A DNA stretch of 46,437 nucleotides from Prolixibacteraceae bacterium (lineage in GTDB: Bacteria; Bacteroidota; Bacteroidia; Bacteroidales; Prolixibacteraceae): assembly GCA_016930365.1 (NCBI GenBank), contig JAFGGY010000032.1, positions 1 to 46,437 on the forward strand. Direction: 5' to 3'. Position numbers and translations under genes: made by a program. A model generated the notes under the pieces. That model was not told the origin of the DNA. It saw nothing but the letters and a program-made list of their open reading frames with translations, and ran no database searches. Below, one piece after another: positions 25,885 through 33,861 of the stretch. How positions within the stretch are numbered: position 1 is the stretch's first letter; each line of letters starts with the position of its first letter.

Positions 25885-26227
25885 AAAATTTAATTTAATG
25901 GATTAATAAAAGTCTAAATAATTGTTTCTTTTTTCTCACATTGTTAAAATTAGTTAATTTATTTTGGTTTTGTGTAATTGTTTAACCTGTTTTTTTTCAT
26001 GTTAAATACATTAACATATTTCTTTTAAATATGTTTTCGATAGGGGGAATATTATGTCCCTTTTGGTGGTTGATAAGAGGAGTGGAGAATATGGTAGCAG
26101 ATAAATGTGTTAACGATTTTGAAACTTTGTATAGTTTGCGCTTACCATATTTTAACTAAAAATAGTTAAAAAATGTTGAAATGAAACATTATGAAGCATA
26201 TTTGTGGTTCAAATTTTAATTAAATGT
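25885..26227. other. Upstream region of the SusCD operon
   Basis: No gene was recognised in these 340 bases, which are very AT-rich with scattered GGG runs. No exact TAnnTTTG box points toward susC. The only clear structure is the inverted repeat listed at 26013-26035. There is no regulator gene (hybrid two-component system, ECF sigma/anti-sigma pair or SusR-like) beside the operon. Confidence 0.6.
26013..26035. promoter_or_regulatory. 9-bp inverted repeat upstream of susC
   Basis: AACATATTT and AAATATGTT form a perfect 9-bp inverted repeat with a 5-base spacer, about 130 bases before the susC start. A similar half-site, ATGTTAAAT, precedes it by about 20 bases. The symmetry suggests a binding site for a dimeric regulator, but its identity is unknown. 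Confidence 0.4.
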
Positions 26228-26275
26228 AAAAAAAGCCCCGCGAACATGACAAATGTCAATGTTTTCGAGGCTTTT
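26228..26275 (-). terminator. Terminator after the parA-parB-mltD operon
   Basis: In minus-strand RNA, AAAAGCCUCG pairs with CGGGGCUUUU, and an inner arm AACAU-GACA pairs with UGUC-AUGUU with a bulged U. A run of U follows. It lies 20 bases beyond the mltD stop. Confidence 0.82.
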
Positions 26276-26296
26276 AACGCTTTTTGTTTTTGCTGT

Positions 26297-27952
26297 TTAG
26301 CGTTTCTGTATCTTTAACCGTTGTCCAATATCTAACGAGGTTGAACTTCCCATTTGGTTTATTTTCTGAATGTCGGAGGCTGAAATGCCTGGAAATTTTT
26401 TGGCTATTTCCCACAAATTGTCGCCCTGCCTAACGGTATAATATTCGTACGATGGGTCAATGGGTTCGGCTGGTGCACTGCTCGCAGTTGTGTTTGAGCT
26501 TTTGCCAATTGCCTTTTGTTTTTCTGCAAACGACATTTGATTGAATTGGCTGTAATGGTTTTCTTTTTGCTCAGGAACATATACCACCAGCTTTTGCCCT
26601 ACTCGTATTAAATTGCCCCTGATGTTATTCCAGTAGCGTAAATCGGATGCCCGTACATTAAACCACTCGGCAATGAAGCCTACATTATCGCCCGTTTTTA
26701 CAGTGTAATAAACAATTGCTTTGCCTTTTACATCAACCGGTACGTATTGATAAGCGGTTTGACTTGGGTTTTTTATTTGGTTGTTTGGGAAGTATTTTTC
26801 GTGTTCCCAAGCAAAAATTTGCGTTTCGAAATCGATAAATTTATTTACCATCTCGTGTGGCAGCCTTATAGGGTATGGTTTTGATGGGGTAGCTGGTATA
26901 ACATCAAGCCGGTACATGGGGTTGATTTCGCGCAGCATTTCAATGTCGGCATTTAAAATGTATGCAACCTGTTCAAGGTGCAGATAGTCGCTAACCATGA
27001 GGGTGTCGGTAATGATGTTAAACGATGGTTGTTGTGGTTGCAGGTTGTGAATTTTGTAGTAATTCATGGTGTAGGTAGCAGCAATGAATGCCGGAACATA
27101 ACCACGTGTTTCTCGCGGTAAGCGGTAGTAAATTGTCCAGTAGTCGCGTTTACCGCCCGAACGCCTGATGGCTTTGTTCACATTTCCCGGGCCACAGTTG
27201 TAGGCCGCAATTACTAAGTGCCAGTCTTTATATATATTGTATAAGTCGCTCAAATATCGGGCAGCAGCTTCGGTTGCTTTTACCGGGTCGCGGCGTTCAT
27301 CTACAAAGGTCGTTATTTCGAGACCGTACATTTTCCCGGTCCCATACATAAACTGCCAAAGGCCGCAGGCTCCGGCATGTGAATATGCCCGTGCATTGAG
27401 TGCCGATTCGATAATGGCCATGTATTTCAGCTCAAGTGGCATGTTGTATTTGTCAAGTATCTCTTCAAACATGGGAAAGTAGTAGTTGGCCAGTCCTAAC
27501 ATGATTTCTACCTGCCCACGACGTTTTTCGGTATATAATTCGATAACATTTCGAACGGTTTTGTTGTACGATAAATCGATGTACGAGTTAAGTGCTTGTA
27601 GCCTTTCGATATAAACAGAGTCGGGGATATTGGTTTTTTTCGAAGGGTTTTCGAGCTCAGAAATGGGAATCGCTCCAATACTCATTGTGTCGATAAGTAC
27701 CATGCTGTCGATGTTGTAGGCATTTCGGATGTACCAGTTGTTTATAAGGCTGTCCATTTGCTGGCTTAAAATAGTTTCCAGCATTTCGTCGGGGTAGGCC
27801 ATAAATGTATCAAGTATTCCCGAAGTATCTATACGTGCAATTTCGATTCTTTTCATGGGGCGTGCTATCACGGGCTCTTTGTCGGATGGGGTGTGCGAAA
27901 ATACTGAAAGGGTTATGGTTGAAATGAATACAATCAAAAGTGCTTTTCTCAT
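26297..27952 (-). CDS. mltD: Membrane-bound lytic murein transglycosylase D-like protein with two LysM domains
   Basis: Cleaves peptidoglycan strands in the periplasm with formation of 1,6-anhydro ends. The 551-aa protein has an N-terminal signal peptide (MRKALLIVFISTITLSVFS). An SLT/goose-lysozyme-like domain spans about residues 165-310. Its catalytic glutamate is in MAIIESALNARAYSHAGACGLWQFM, and KATEAAARYLSDLYNIYKDWHLVIAAYNCGPG is characteristic. Two LysM modules follow, YYTVKTGDNVGFIAEWFNV (about 418) and YYTVRQGDNLWEIAKKF (about 505), to hold murein. It is the last gene of parA-parB-DUF5683-mltD, an order often seen in Bacteroidota, with gaps of 10-25 bases, and it is followed by a clear terminator. 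Confidence 0.94.
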   Translation of the reverse strand: MRKALLIVFISTITLSVFSHTPSDKEPVIARPMKRIEIARIDTSGILDTFMAYPDEMLETILSQQMDSLINNWYIRNAYNIDSMVLIDTMSIGAIPISELENPSKKTNIPDSVYIERLQALNSYIDLSYNKTVRNVIELYTEKRRGQVEIMLGLANYYFPMFEEILDKYNMPLELKYMAIIESALNARAYSHAGACGLWQFMYGTGKMYGLEITTFVDERRDPVKATEAAARYLSDLYNIYKDWHLVIAAYNCGPGNVNKAIRRSGGKRDYWTIYYRLPRETRGYVPAFIAATYTMNYYKIHNLQPQQPSFNIITDTLMVSDYLHLEQVAYILNADIEMLREINPMYRLDVIPATPSKPYPIRLPHEMVNKFIDFETQIFAWEHEKYFPNNQIKNPSQTAYQYVPVDVKGKAIVYYTVKTGDNVGFIAEWFNVRASDLRYWNNIRGNLIRVGQKLVVYVPEQKENHYSQFNQMSFAEKQKAIGKSSNTTASSAPAEPIDPSYEYYTVRQGDNLWEIAKKFPGISASDIQKINQMGSSTSLDIGQRLKIQKR

Positions 27953-27968
27953 AAAATATTTTTCTCCA

Positions 27969-28643
27969 TTAAAAATTATACGCTAAACTAACTCCAAATA
28001 CAGGGGTGTTTGTTAAAGGGTCGATGGCAATTGGTTTGAAAGAATAGGCCAGGTCTTCCGAAATGTCGAAATCGATAAAATGGGCGGCTACATTGGCATC
28101 GAGTATGTTTAAGATGTAAAATGCAGCCGTTCCGATCATTACCAGCGAACGTTGACGATTGTATCGTTCAATCTGTTGCATAATGCGGTTTGGGTATGTT
28201 CCGGGATTGTTTTCATCAATTTCGACGCCATGTTGTTCTTCGATAAAACGATAGTTTTCGGTTGTGGTAAGGTCGCCATCGGTAAGATGAAAATAGGCTT
28301 TACGGTATTTGATGTAATACGACTGATTCCACTCGATACCCCACGCCCAAGCTGCAAAACCAGCATAAATAAAGGGTACTTTCCAGGTTTGCTTGTTGTA
28401 AATTTGACCCAGCCCGGGTAATACTGCCGATAACATGGTGGCTCTTCGTGGCAAATGAATGTTGATGGTGCTCGTGTCGATATCGCTTGTTTCTGTTTCT
28501 GTTTCTGTTTCAATGGTTTGTACGATGGAATCGGTTTCGAGTGAATGGTATAGCGAATCGGCATGCTGTGTGGCTTGCGCATAACCACTTAAGGCCAACA
28601 AGCCGAATGCGATAAACGGTATGAGCTTTACTAAAGTGTTCAA
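27969..28643 (-). CDS. DUF5683 domain-containing membrane protein
   Basis: A Bacteroidota family of unknown function that regularly sits between parB and a LysM transglycosylase, as here. The 224-aa product has a signal peptide (to about residue 23), a low-complexity Thr/Glu stretch (IETETETETSD) and the conserved core LPRRATMLSAVLPGLGQIYNKQTWKVPFIYAGFAAWAWGIEWNQSYYIKYRKAY. Two or three hydrophobic segments and an aromatic C-terminus (FGVSLAYNF) complete it. The core pattern is also found in small envelope proteins with paired helices. Gaps of 10 bases to parB and 16 to mltD indicate one transcript. The function is unknown. Confidence 0.88.
   Translation of the reverse strand: MNTLVKLIPFIAFGLLALSGYAQATQHADSLYHSLETDSIVQTIETETETETSDIDTSTINIHLPRRATMLSAVLPGLGQIYNKQTWKVPFIYAGFAAWAWGIEWNQSYYIKYRKAYFHLTDGDLTTTENYRFIEEQHGVEIDENNPGTYPNRIMQQIERYNRQRSLVMIGTAAFYILNILDANVAAHFIDFDISEDLAYSFKPIAIDPLTNTPVFGVSLAYNF
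28489..28511. repeat. GTTTCT hexanucleotide repeat in the DUF5683 gene
   Basis: There are 3.8 perfect copies of GTTTCT, encoding the ETETETE stretch after the signal peptide. Because the unit is six bases, slippage would add or remove whole Thr-Glu pairs without a frameshift. Confidence 0.8.
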
Positions 28644-28653
28644 TTTTTAATTG

Positions 28654-29526
28654 CTAATTGTTTAATTTATCCAGAATGCCAACGATACGTTCCAAATCGG
28701 TTGTTGAACCAAATGGGATAACGATTTTTCCTTTTCCTTTATTGTTTATTTTGAAATCGACATTGGTGTTGAAATGATTCGATAAATGATTTTTCAACGT
28801 TTCGTATGCCTGAGGAAATTTGGAGGTAGGTGTTTTCTTTTCTGTTTTTGGTTCGTCGGAATTCAGTTTGCGAACAATCTCTTCAATTTTGCGTACCGAA
28901 AAGTCGTAGTTTACAATTTGCTTGTAAAGCATAACCTGGGTTTCGGGATCTTTTACGTTGATAATAGCTCGTGCATGTCCCATCGATATTTCGTGCTCGC
29001 GAATGGCTTTTTGAATAATGGCCGGAAGTTTTAATAGTCGAAGGTAGTTCGAAATGGTTGAGCGTTTTTTCCCAACTCTTTCGCTGAGACTTTCTTGTGT
29101 GAGGTTGCATTCGTCGAGCAGGCGTTGGTAGCTTAAAGCTACTTCGATGGAATCGAGGTCTTCGCGCTGGATATTTTCTACCAGTGCCAATTCGAGCATG
29201 TTTTTATCGTCCGACTTACGAATAAAGGCCGGTACTTTGCTTAGCCCGGCAAGTTTAGACGCTCTAAACCGACGTTCGCCGGCAATAATCTGGTATTTTT
29301 TATCGCCGATTTTGCGCAGGGTAAGGGGTTGAATAATACCAACTTCCTTAATCGATTTTGAGAGTTCGTTTAGGGCTTCCTCGTCAAACGTGGTACGAGG
29401 TTGCCATGGGTTTGCTTCTATCTCGTTTACGTTAACCTCGTCGATTGCTGCCGCGGGGTTTTGTACTTCGTCGGCATCGGTCATTAATGCGCCTAAGCCT
29501 CTTCCTAATGCATTCCTTTTAGCCAT
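28654..29526 (-). CDS. parB: ParB/Spo0J-family chromosome partition protein
   Basis: Binds parS sites and spreads as a CTP-dependent clamp, working with ParA in origin segregation. The 290-aa protein starts MAKRNALGRGLGALMTD, the typical chromosomal ParB start. It has the ParB/Srx domain with IEANPWQPRTTFDEEALNELSKSIKEVGIIQPL and IIAGERRFRASKLAGL (the arginine-rich CTP-binding motif, about 85-93). The helix-turn-helix ESLSERVGKKRSTISNYLRLLKLP follows near residues 140-165, then a C-terminal dimerisation region. It lies 25 bases behind parA. I found no obvious perfect parS palindrome while reading nearby, but this was not an exhaustive search. Confidence 0.96.
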   Translation of the reverse strand: MAKRNALGRGLGALMTDADEVQNPAAAIDEVNVNEIEANPWQPRTTFDEEALNELSKSIKEVGIIQPLTLRKIGDKKYQIIAGERRFRASKLAGLSKVPAFIRKSDDKNMLELALVENIQREDLDSIEVALSYQRLLDECNLTQESLSERVGKKRSTISNYLRLLKLPAIIQKAIREHEISMGHARAIINVKDPETQVMLYKQIVNYDFSVRKIEEIVRKLNSDEPKTEKKTPTSKFPQAYETLKNHLSNHFNTNVDFKINNKGKGKIVIPFGSTTDLERIVGILDKLNN

Positions 29527-29551
29527 GTGAAATGGTTTTCAACGTAAAGTG

Positions 29552-30322
29552 TTAATTGTCTTTGTTATTTTCAATAAGTTCTTTTGCCAAATTAAGGTGG
29601 TTTATTGCTCCCTTCGACGAGGCATCGTAAAGCAACGCCGGCTTACCGTAGCTGGGGGCTTCGCTTAAACGAATGTTGCGCTGAATAACGGTGTCGAAAA
29701 CCATGTCCTGAAAATGTCGTTTTACTTCTTCGTAAACCTGGTTCGAAAGGTTTAGACGTGAGTCGTACATGGTGAGCAAAAAGCCTTCGATGGCCAGTTC
29801 GGTGTTTAGCCTGTTTTGAATAATTTTGATGGTATTGAGCAGTTTACCCAGACCTTCGAGTGCAAAATATTCGCATTGCACCGGTATTATGACTGAATTG
29901 GCTGCGGTAAGCGCATTTACCGTTATTAAACCCAACGACGGTGAACAGTCGATGAGTATAAAATCGTATTTTTCCTTTAGGGCATCGGTAACTTGTTTGA
30001 GTATCTTCTCGCGTTCGGGCATGTTGAGCATTTCAATCTCGGCTCCTACCAAATCGATGTGAGATGGAATGAGGTCGAGCCCGTCGATTTCGGTTTTTAA
30101 TATGGCACTTTCGGGTTCGATATTATCAACAATACATTCGTAAATGCTGTTTTCGATGGTTTTTAAATCGAAGCCTAAACCCGAAGTAGCATTCGCCTGC
30201 GGGTCGGCATCAATGAGCAGAACCTTCTTCTCGAGAACAGCCAAACTAGCTGATAGATTGATTGCTGTGGTTGTTTTTCCTACTCCGCCTTTCTGGTTTG
30301 CCAGTGCTATTATTTTACCCAT
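29552..30322 (-). CDS. parA: ParA/Soj-family partition ATPase
   Basis: A Walker-type ATPase that binds DNA when ATP-loaded and moves ParB-parS complexes. From ATG 30322 the protein is 256 aa and begins [28 protein letters not shown], the deviant Walker A motif. [16 protein letters not shown] and [20 protein letters not shown] (Walker B region) follow, with [17 protein letters not shown] further on. The lack of an N-terminal DNA-binding domain marks it as the chromosomal (type Ib-like) form. ATG 30328 is two codons upstream. It heads the parA-parB-DUF5683-mltD operon, with a TAATTTTG box about 25 bases before the start. Confidence 0.96.
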   Translation of the reverse strand: MGKIIALANQKGGVGKTTTAINLSASLAVLEKKVLLIDADPQANATSGLGFDLKTIENSIYECIVDNIEPESAILKTEIDGLDLIPSHIDLVGAEIEMLNMPEREKILKQVTDALKEKYDFILIDCSPSLGLITVNALTAANSVIIPVQCEYFALEGLGKLLNTIKIIQNRLNTELAIEGFLLTMYDSRLNLSNQVYEEVKRHFQDMVFDTVIQRNIRLSEAPSYGKPALLYDASSKGAINHLNLAKELIENNKDN

Positions 30323-30345
30323 TTGCAATTCATTTTTTTGTATCC

Positions 30346-30353
30346 CAAAATTA
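30346..30353 (-). promoter_or_regulatory. Possible -7 box for parA
   Basis: TAATTTTG on the minus strand matches TAnnTTTG 24 bases before the parA start. No TTG sits at the ideal distance, so confidence is limited. Confidence 0.4.
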
Positions 30354-30441
30354 ATATTTTAACTCACAATGCCATCATTTATTTTTTCCGAATATGAGCA
30401 TTATGCTTTGCTGTTTTCTTTTGTTCCTTTCTATTACCTGT

Positions 30442-32928
30442 TTACAAGGGGTCAACGTCGATGTTTATTTGTACCGAACGATTGTTTTCGTATTTTATAA
30501 CTTTGTTGATACCGTTTTCGATTTCAGTTTTTGCTTTATCGGGCGGAATTGTTTTTTCGAGTTTTATGCGAATAATTAGTTGATAGTATTGTTGAATGCG
30601 GCTTATCAGGTGAAAATCGGGTCCTAGCACCCTACCTTTGAATGTTTTTCGAAGTTCGCTTCCGAGCTGTTTCGATGCGTTAATGGCTCTGTCGCGGTCT
30701 TTGTGTTTTATGGTAATGTTAATAAGCCGATACCAGGGTGGATATCGGAAAATTTTTCGTTCTTCGATGTAGGTATTGAAAAAGGCTTCGTAATTGTTTT
30801 CTTTTACCATGTGAATTACCGGGTGTTCGGGTTGCGATGTTTGGATAATCACTTTTCCGCGTTTGTTTTTTCGCCCCGAACGTCCACTAACCTGTGCCAT
30901 AAGCTGAAAGGCGCGTTCGAACGACCGAAAATCGGGGTAGTTGAGTAAATTATCGGCATTTAGTATGCCTACTGTGCTAACATGGTCGAAATCGAGTCCT
31001 TTGGTTATCATTTGGGTGCCAACCAGTATCTGTGTTTTTTTGGTCGAGAAATTGTGTAATACTTTTTCGAAGCCGTATTTAGTTTTGGTGGCATCGTAAT
31101 CGAGCCTGCCAACTGTTACATCGGGGAAAATGATTTTGAGTTCGTCTTCAACTTTTTCGGTACCAAAACCTTTGGTTTGTATGTCGGTTGAGTTGCAATC
31201 GGGGCAGGCCGTGGGCAAGTTGATGCTGTATCCGCAATAATGGCATTGCAGGTTGTTGAAATATTTGTGGTAGGTGAGGCTAACATCGCAATGTTTGCAT
31301 TTGGGTATCCAACCACAGCTACGGCATTGTAGAAATGGTGAAAATCCTCGTCGATTTTGAAACAGAATAACCTGCTCGTTTTGAGACAGTGCAATTTCGA
31401 TAGCCTCGAATAACAGCGGAGCAAAATGCGATTTCATTTGCTTGCGTTTGTAGGCGGTTTTGAGGTCGGCAATGATAATTTCGGGCAATTCTATGTTGCT
31501 GTGCCGTTTGTTAAGCTGAACATAGCCGTATTTGCGGGTTTTGGCATTGAAATACGACTCGAACGATGGGGTAGCGGTTCCCATCAGTACTTTTGCATGG
31601 TGCATGGTTGCCAGTACAACGGCAGCATCGCGGGCATTGTAGCGTGGAGCAGGGTCGAATTGCTTAAACGATGTTTCGTGCTCTTCGTCAACTATAATAA
31701 GTCCCAGGTTTTTAAAGGGGAGCAGCAGTGCCGAACGAGCTCCCAATACCAATTGGTATTTATTGCTTTCCGAATTTGAAAAGCCAAGCACTTTGTTCCA
31801 GATCTCAACGCGTTCTGAGTCGTTGAATTTCGAATGGTAAATGCCGGCTTTGTCGCCAAATACGGCTGTGAGGCGTTCGATTATCTGCGAGGTGAGTGCA
31901 ATTTCGGGTAAGAGGTAAAGCACTTGTTTTCCTGCTTTCATTTGTTGCTGAATCATGCGGATGTATATCTCGGTTTTTCCGCTGGCCGTAATGCCGTGAA
32001 GCAGCACCACATCTTTATGAATGAAATTGCTGTGTATTTCGTTAAGTGCTTTTTCCTGGTAAGGGTTCAGTATGCTTATTTCTTTCGATTTTTCAATATC
32101 GGGCAAGCGTTCAATTTCAACATCAAAAACTTCGATGTAGCCTCTTTTTTGTAATTGTTTAAGGGTGCTTTCGCTGAATGTTGCGTTGCTGAGCAGCTCT
32201 TTTTTTGCCAGGGGTGCAGATTGTTGAGGGGCGTAAAAGCTGAGCTTGTTAAGCAAAAACATAAATAAGTCGAGTTGTTTTTTTGCTCTTTTTAGCTTTT
32301 CGAAAGCCGTTTTCATGGCTTCTTCGTTTTTCAACGAGGTGTTGATTCGAATATAAGGGACGGTTTTTGGTCGAACAGCTTTTTTGAGTTCTTCTTCAAT
32401 AATAACAGCTCCTTTTTGCAATAACGATTTTATAAGTGGGTATGCATTAGCCCGTTTCGTAAGTGAATTGATTTGCTGTAAATTGGTTTTTTTCTGGAAC
32501 GCGATAAACTGATATACGGTTTCTTCGGTGGGAGAGAGCTTATCGTTTTCAGTTTCGACCCATTCGTTGTTTATCGAAACTGCTGTTTGGCTGTCGAGTT
32601 TTAGCCCCGAAGGCAAAGCGGCTTTCATCACTTCGCCCTCGCTGCACATGTAATAGGTTGCTATCCATTTCCAAAACCGAAACTGAATGTCGCTTAATAC
32701 CGGCGATTCGTCCAGAACTAATTCAATGGCTTTGGTTTCGTATTCGGGTTTGTTGGTGTGAATTTTTTTTACCAGCCCGGTATGTAATTTGCGTTGCCCA
32801 AATTGAACAATAACCCTTCCTCCAACTACAATTTTATCGTTGAATTGGGGTGGAATGCGGTAGGTGAATTCCTGCTTAACCGGTACAGGCAATAACACAT
32901 CGGCAAATAAAACTGCATGTTGAGTCAT
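30442..32928 (-). CDS. priA: Primosomal protein N' (PriA helicase)
   Basis: A 3'-5' helicase that reloads the replisome at stalled forks. The 828-aa protein has the N-terminal 3'BD domain (VLLPVPVKQEFTYRIP, VIVQFGQRKLHTGLV). The superfamily 2 core follows: Walker A HGITASGKTEIY (about 310-321), Walker B IIVDEEHETSFKQ, and the motif ILVGTQMITKGLDFDHVSTVGILNAD. The zinc-binding insert CRSCGWIPKCKHC ... CHYCGYSINLPTACPDC supplies eight cysteines. Length and layout are complete. It follows the ABC permease gene by 52 bases on the same strand, so it may receive read-through from the export locus, but the functions are unrelated. Confidence 0.97.
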   Translation of the reverse strand: MTQHAVLFADVLLPVPVKQEFTYRIPPQFNDKIVVGGRVIVQFGQRKLHTGLVKKIHTNKPEYETKAIELVLDESPVLSDIQFRFWKWIATYYMCSEGEVMKAALPSGLKLDSQTAVSINNEWVETENDKLSPTEETVYQFIAFQKKTNLQQINSLTKRANAYPLIKSLLQKGAVIIEEELKKAVRPKTVPYIRINTSLKNEEAMKTAFEKLKRAKKQLDLFMFLLNKLSFYAPQQSAPLAKKELLSNATFSESTLKQLQKRGYIEVFDVEIERLPDIEKSKEISILNPYQEKALNEIHSNFIHKDVVLLHGITASGKTEIYIRMIQQQMKAGKQVLYLLPEIALTSQIIERLTAVFGDKAGIYHSKFNDSERVEIWNKVLGFSNSESNKYQLVLGARSALLLPFKNLGLIIVDEEHETSFKQFDPAPRYNARDAAVVLATMHHAKVLMGTATPSFESYFNAKTRKYGYVQLNKRHSNIELPEIIIADLKTAYKRKQMKSHFAPLLFEAIEIALSQNEQVILFQNRRGFSPFLQCRSCGWIPKCKHCDVSLTYHKYFNNLQCHYCGYSINLPTACPDCNSTDIQTKGFGTEKVEDELKIIFPDVTVGRLDYDATKTKYGFEKVLHNFSTKKTQILVGTQMITKGLDFDHVSTVGILNADNLLNYPDFRSFERAFQLMAQVSGRSGRKNKRGKVIIQTSQPEHPVIHMVKENNYEAFFNTYIEERKIFRYPPWYRLINITIKHKDRDRAINASKQLGSELRKTFKGRVLGPDFHLISRIQQYYQLIIRIKLEKTIPPDKAKTEIENGINKVIKYENNRSVQINIDVDPL

Positions 32929-32980
32929 GCCTCAAAAATAACACAAAGCCTGTTGCCTTCGAAAATTTTTCGAACAATAA

Positions 32981-33724
32981 TTACCCCAGCAACTTTTCTC
33001 TTTTCTGAAGATTCATCATTCCACCCAGGAAAAACACTACCGAACCGACACCCAAAAAGATACGATTTTTACTAGTGAGCGATTGCCAAACCATTTCGCT
33101 TACATCGGAGGTTTGACCATAAGGATTGAAGAAAATATTCCAATAGCTGGTACTTAGTTCATCGGATAAAATGAGAAGAATTACCCCAAGTATAATAATT
33201 ACTGCGGCAGTTGCATTGCCCGATTTCAATACAGTCGAAAGGTAAAAGGTGAGCATGCCCAGAAAAGCAAGCGGAAAGAAAACACTTACCGACATACTGA
33301 ATACGTTGAACGAAACAAAGGCATACTTGAGCAACAGCGAAATGATTATTGTTAAAAGAAAAGTGATGCTATATATGAGTAACAAGCGCATAAGCCAAAC
33401 CCTGTAGCGGTAGTCGGGAATACCAAAAATAATCTCAAGCGTACGTCCGTCTTTGTCGCTTTGTATGCCAAATGCCGATGGGTAAAAAAGCAAAAGGGCT
33501 CCGGTAAGCAATAAAGTGCTGTACACTCCGGCTTCTTCTACTTCCTGACCATTAAACAGGTTTACCCCAATTATGAAAAAGGTAATAGCAACGGCGCTAA
33601 GCAAAAAGTAGATAAACTTATTTCCGAAAATTATTTTCAGGTTGTACTTTACCATATTTGCGTTGGTAATAAACAGGGCAGACAGGTGCTGCATTATTGA
33701 TTTATTTTTCGTTGTTGTGTTCAT
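32981..33724 (-). CDS. ABC-2-type transporter permease
   Basis: A 247-aa integral membrane protein with about six helices, the size and layout of an ABC-2-type permease subunit. Segments include FIYFLLSAVAITFFIIGVNLF, LLLTGALLLFYPSAFG, LLLIYSITFLLTIIISLLL, VFFPLAFLGMLTFYLSTVL and AAVIIILGVILLIL, with a cytoplasmic loop SDKDGRTLEIIFGIPDYRYRVWLMR before the third helix. It has no ATPase of its own. The only ABC ATPase nearby is the one fused to the RND protein encoded immediately upstream, so the two are likely to work together. ATG 33694 (MQHLSALF) is an alternative start. It is the last gene of the export locus. Confidence 0.82.
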   Translation of the reverse strand: MNTTTKNKSIMQHLSALFITNANMVKYNLKIIFGNKFIYFLLSAVAITFFIIGVNLFNGQEVEEAGVYSTLLLTGALLLFYPSAFGIQSDKDGRTLEIIFGIPDYRYRVWLMRLLLIYSITFLLTIIISLLLKYAFVSFNVFSMSVSVFFPLAFLGMLTFYLSTVLKSGNATAAVIIILGVILLILSDELSTSYWNIFFNPYGQTSDVSEMVWQSLTSKNRIFLGVGSVVFFLGGMMNLQKREKLLG

Positions 33725-33767
33725 TTTCGTATTTTTTTCAATCTTTTGTGCTTAAAAACAAAAAGGG

Positions 33768-33799
33768 TGCAACGTTTTATTGGTTAAAATAGAACGTTG
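33768..33799. promoter_or_regulatory. Hairpin between the RND-ABC gene and the permease gene
   Basis: GCAACGTT (33768-33775) and AACGTTGC (33792-33799) are perfect inverted repeats. The inner bases extend the pairing after one mismatch. On the minus strand it is followed by ACCCTTTTTGTTTTT, so it could be a leaky terminator that lowers permease expression, or an mRNA stabiliser. It lies in the 137-base gap between the two genes. Confidence 0.45.
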
Positions 33800-33861
33800 C
33801 TTTATCCTTTGTGTTTTTCTTAGTGCTCCTTTGTTTTATAAATACTTATGCAAAGTTTTTT

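Noticed and set aside
26209-26217. TAAAATTTG on the minus strand as the susC promoter
   Set aside because: The spacing inside the box is off by one, it lies at the edge of the mltD terminator, and it is more than 320 bases from susC.
28654-30322. Plasmid-borne partition system
   Set aside because: The parA-parB-DUF5683-mltD order and the ParB start MAKRNALGRGLGALM are those of the chromosomal Bacteroidota system. No replication gene or mobilisation gene is present.
32933-32940. TATTTTTG promoter box immediately before priA
   Set aside because: It would place the transcription start at or inside the start codon and has no partner element at the right distance, so it is probably chance in AT-rich DNA.
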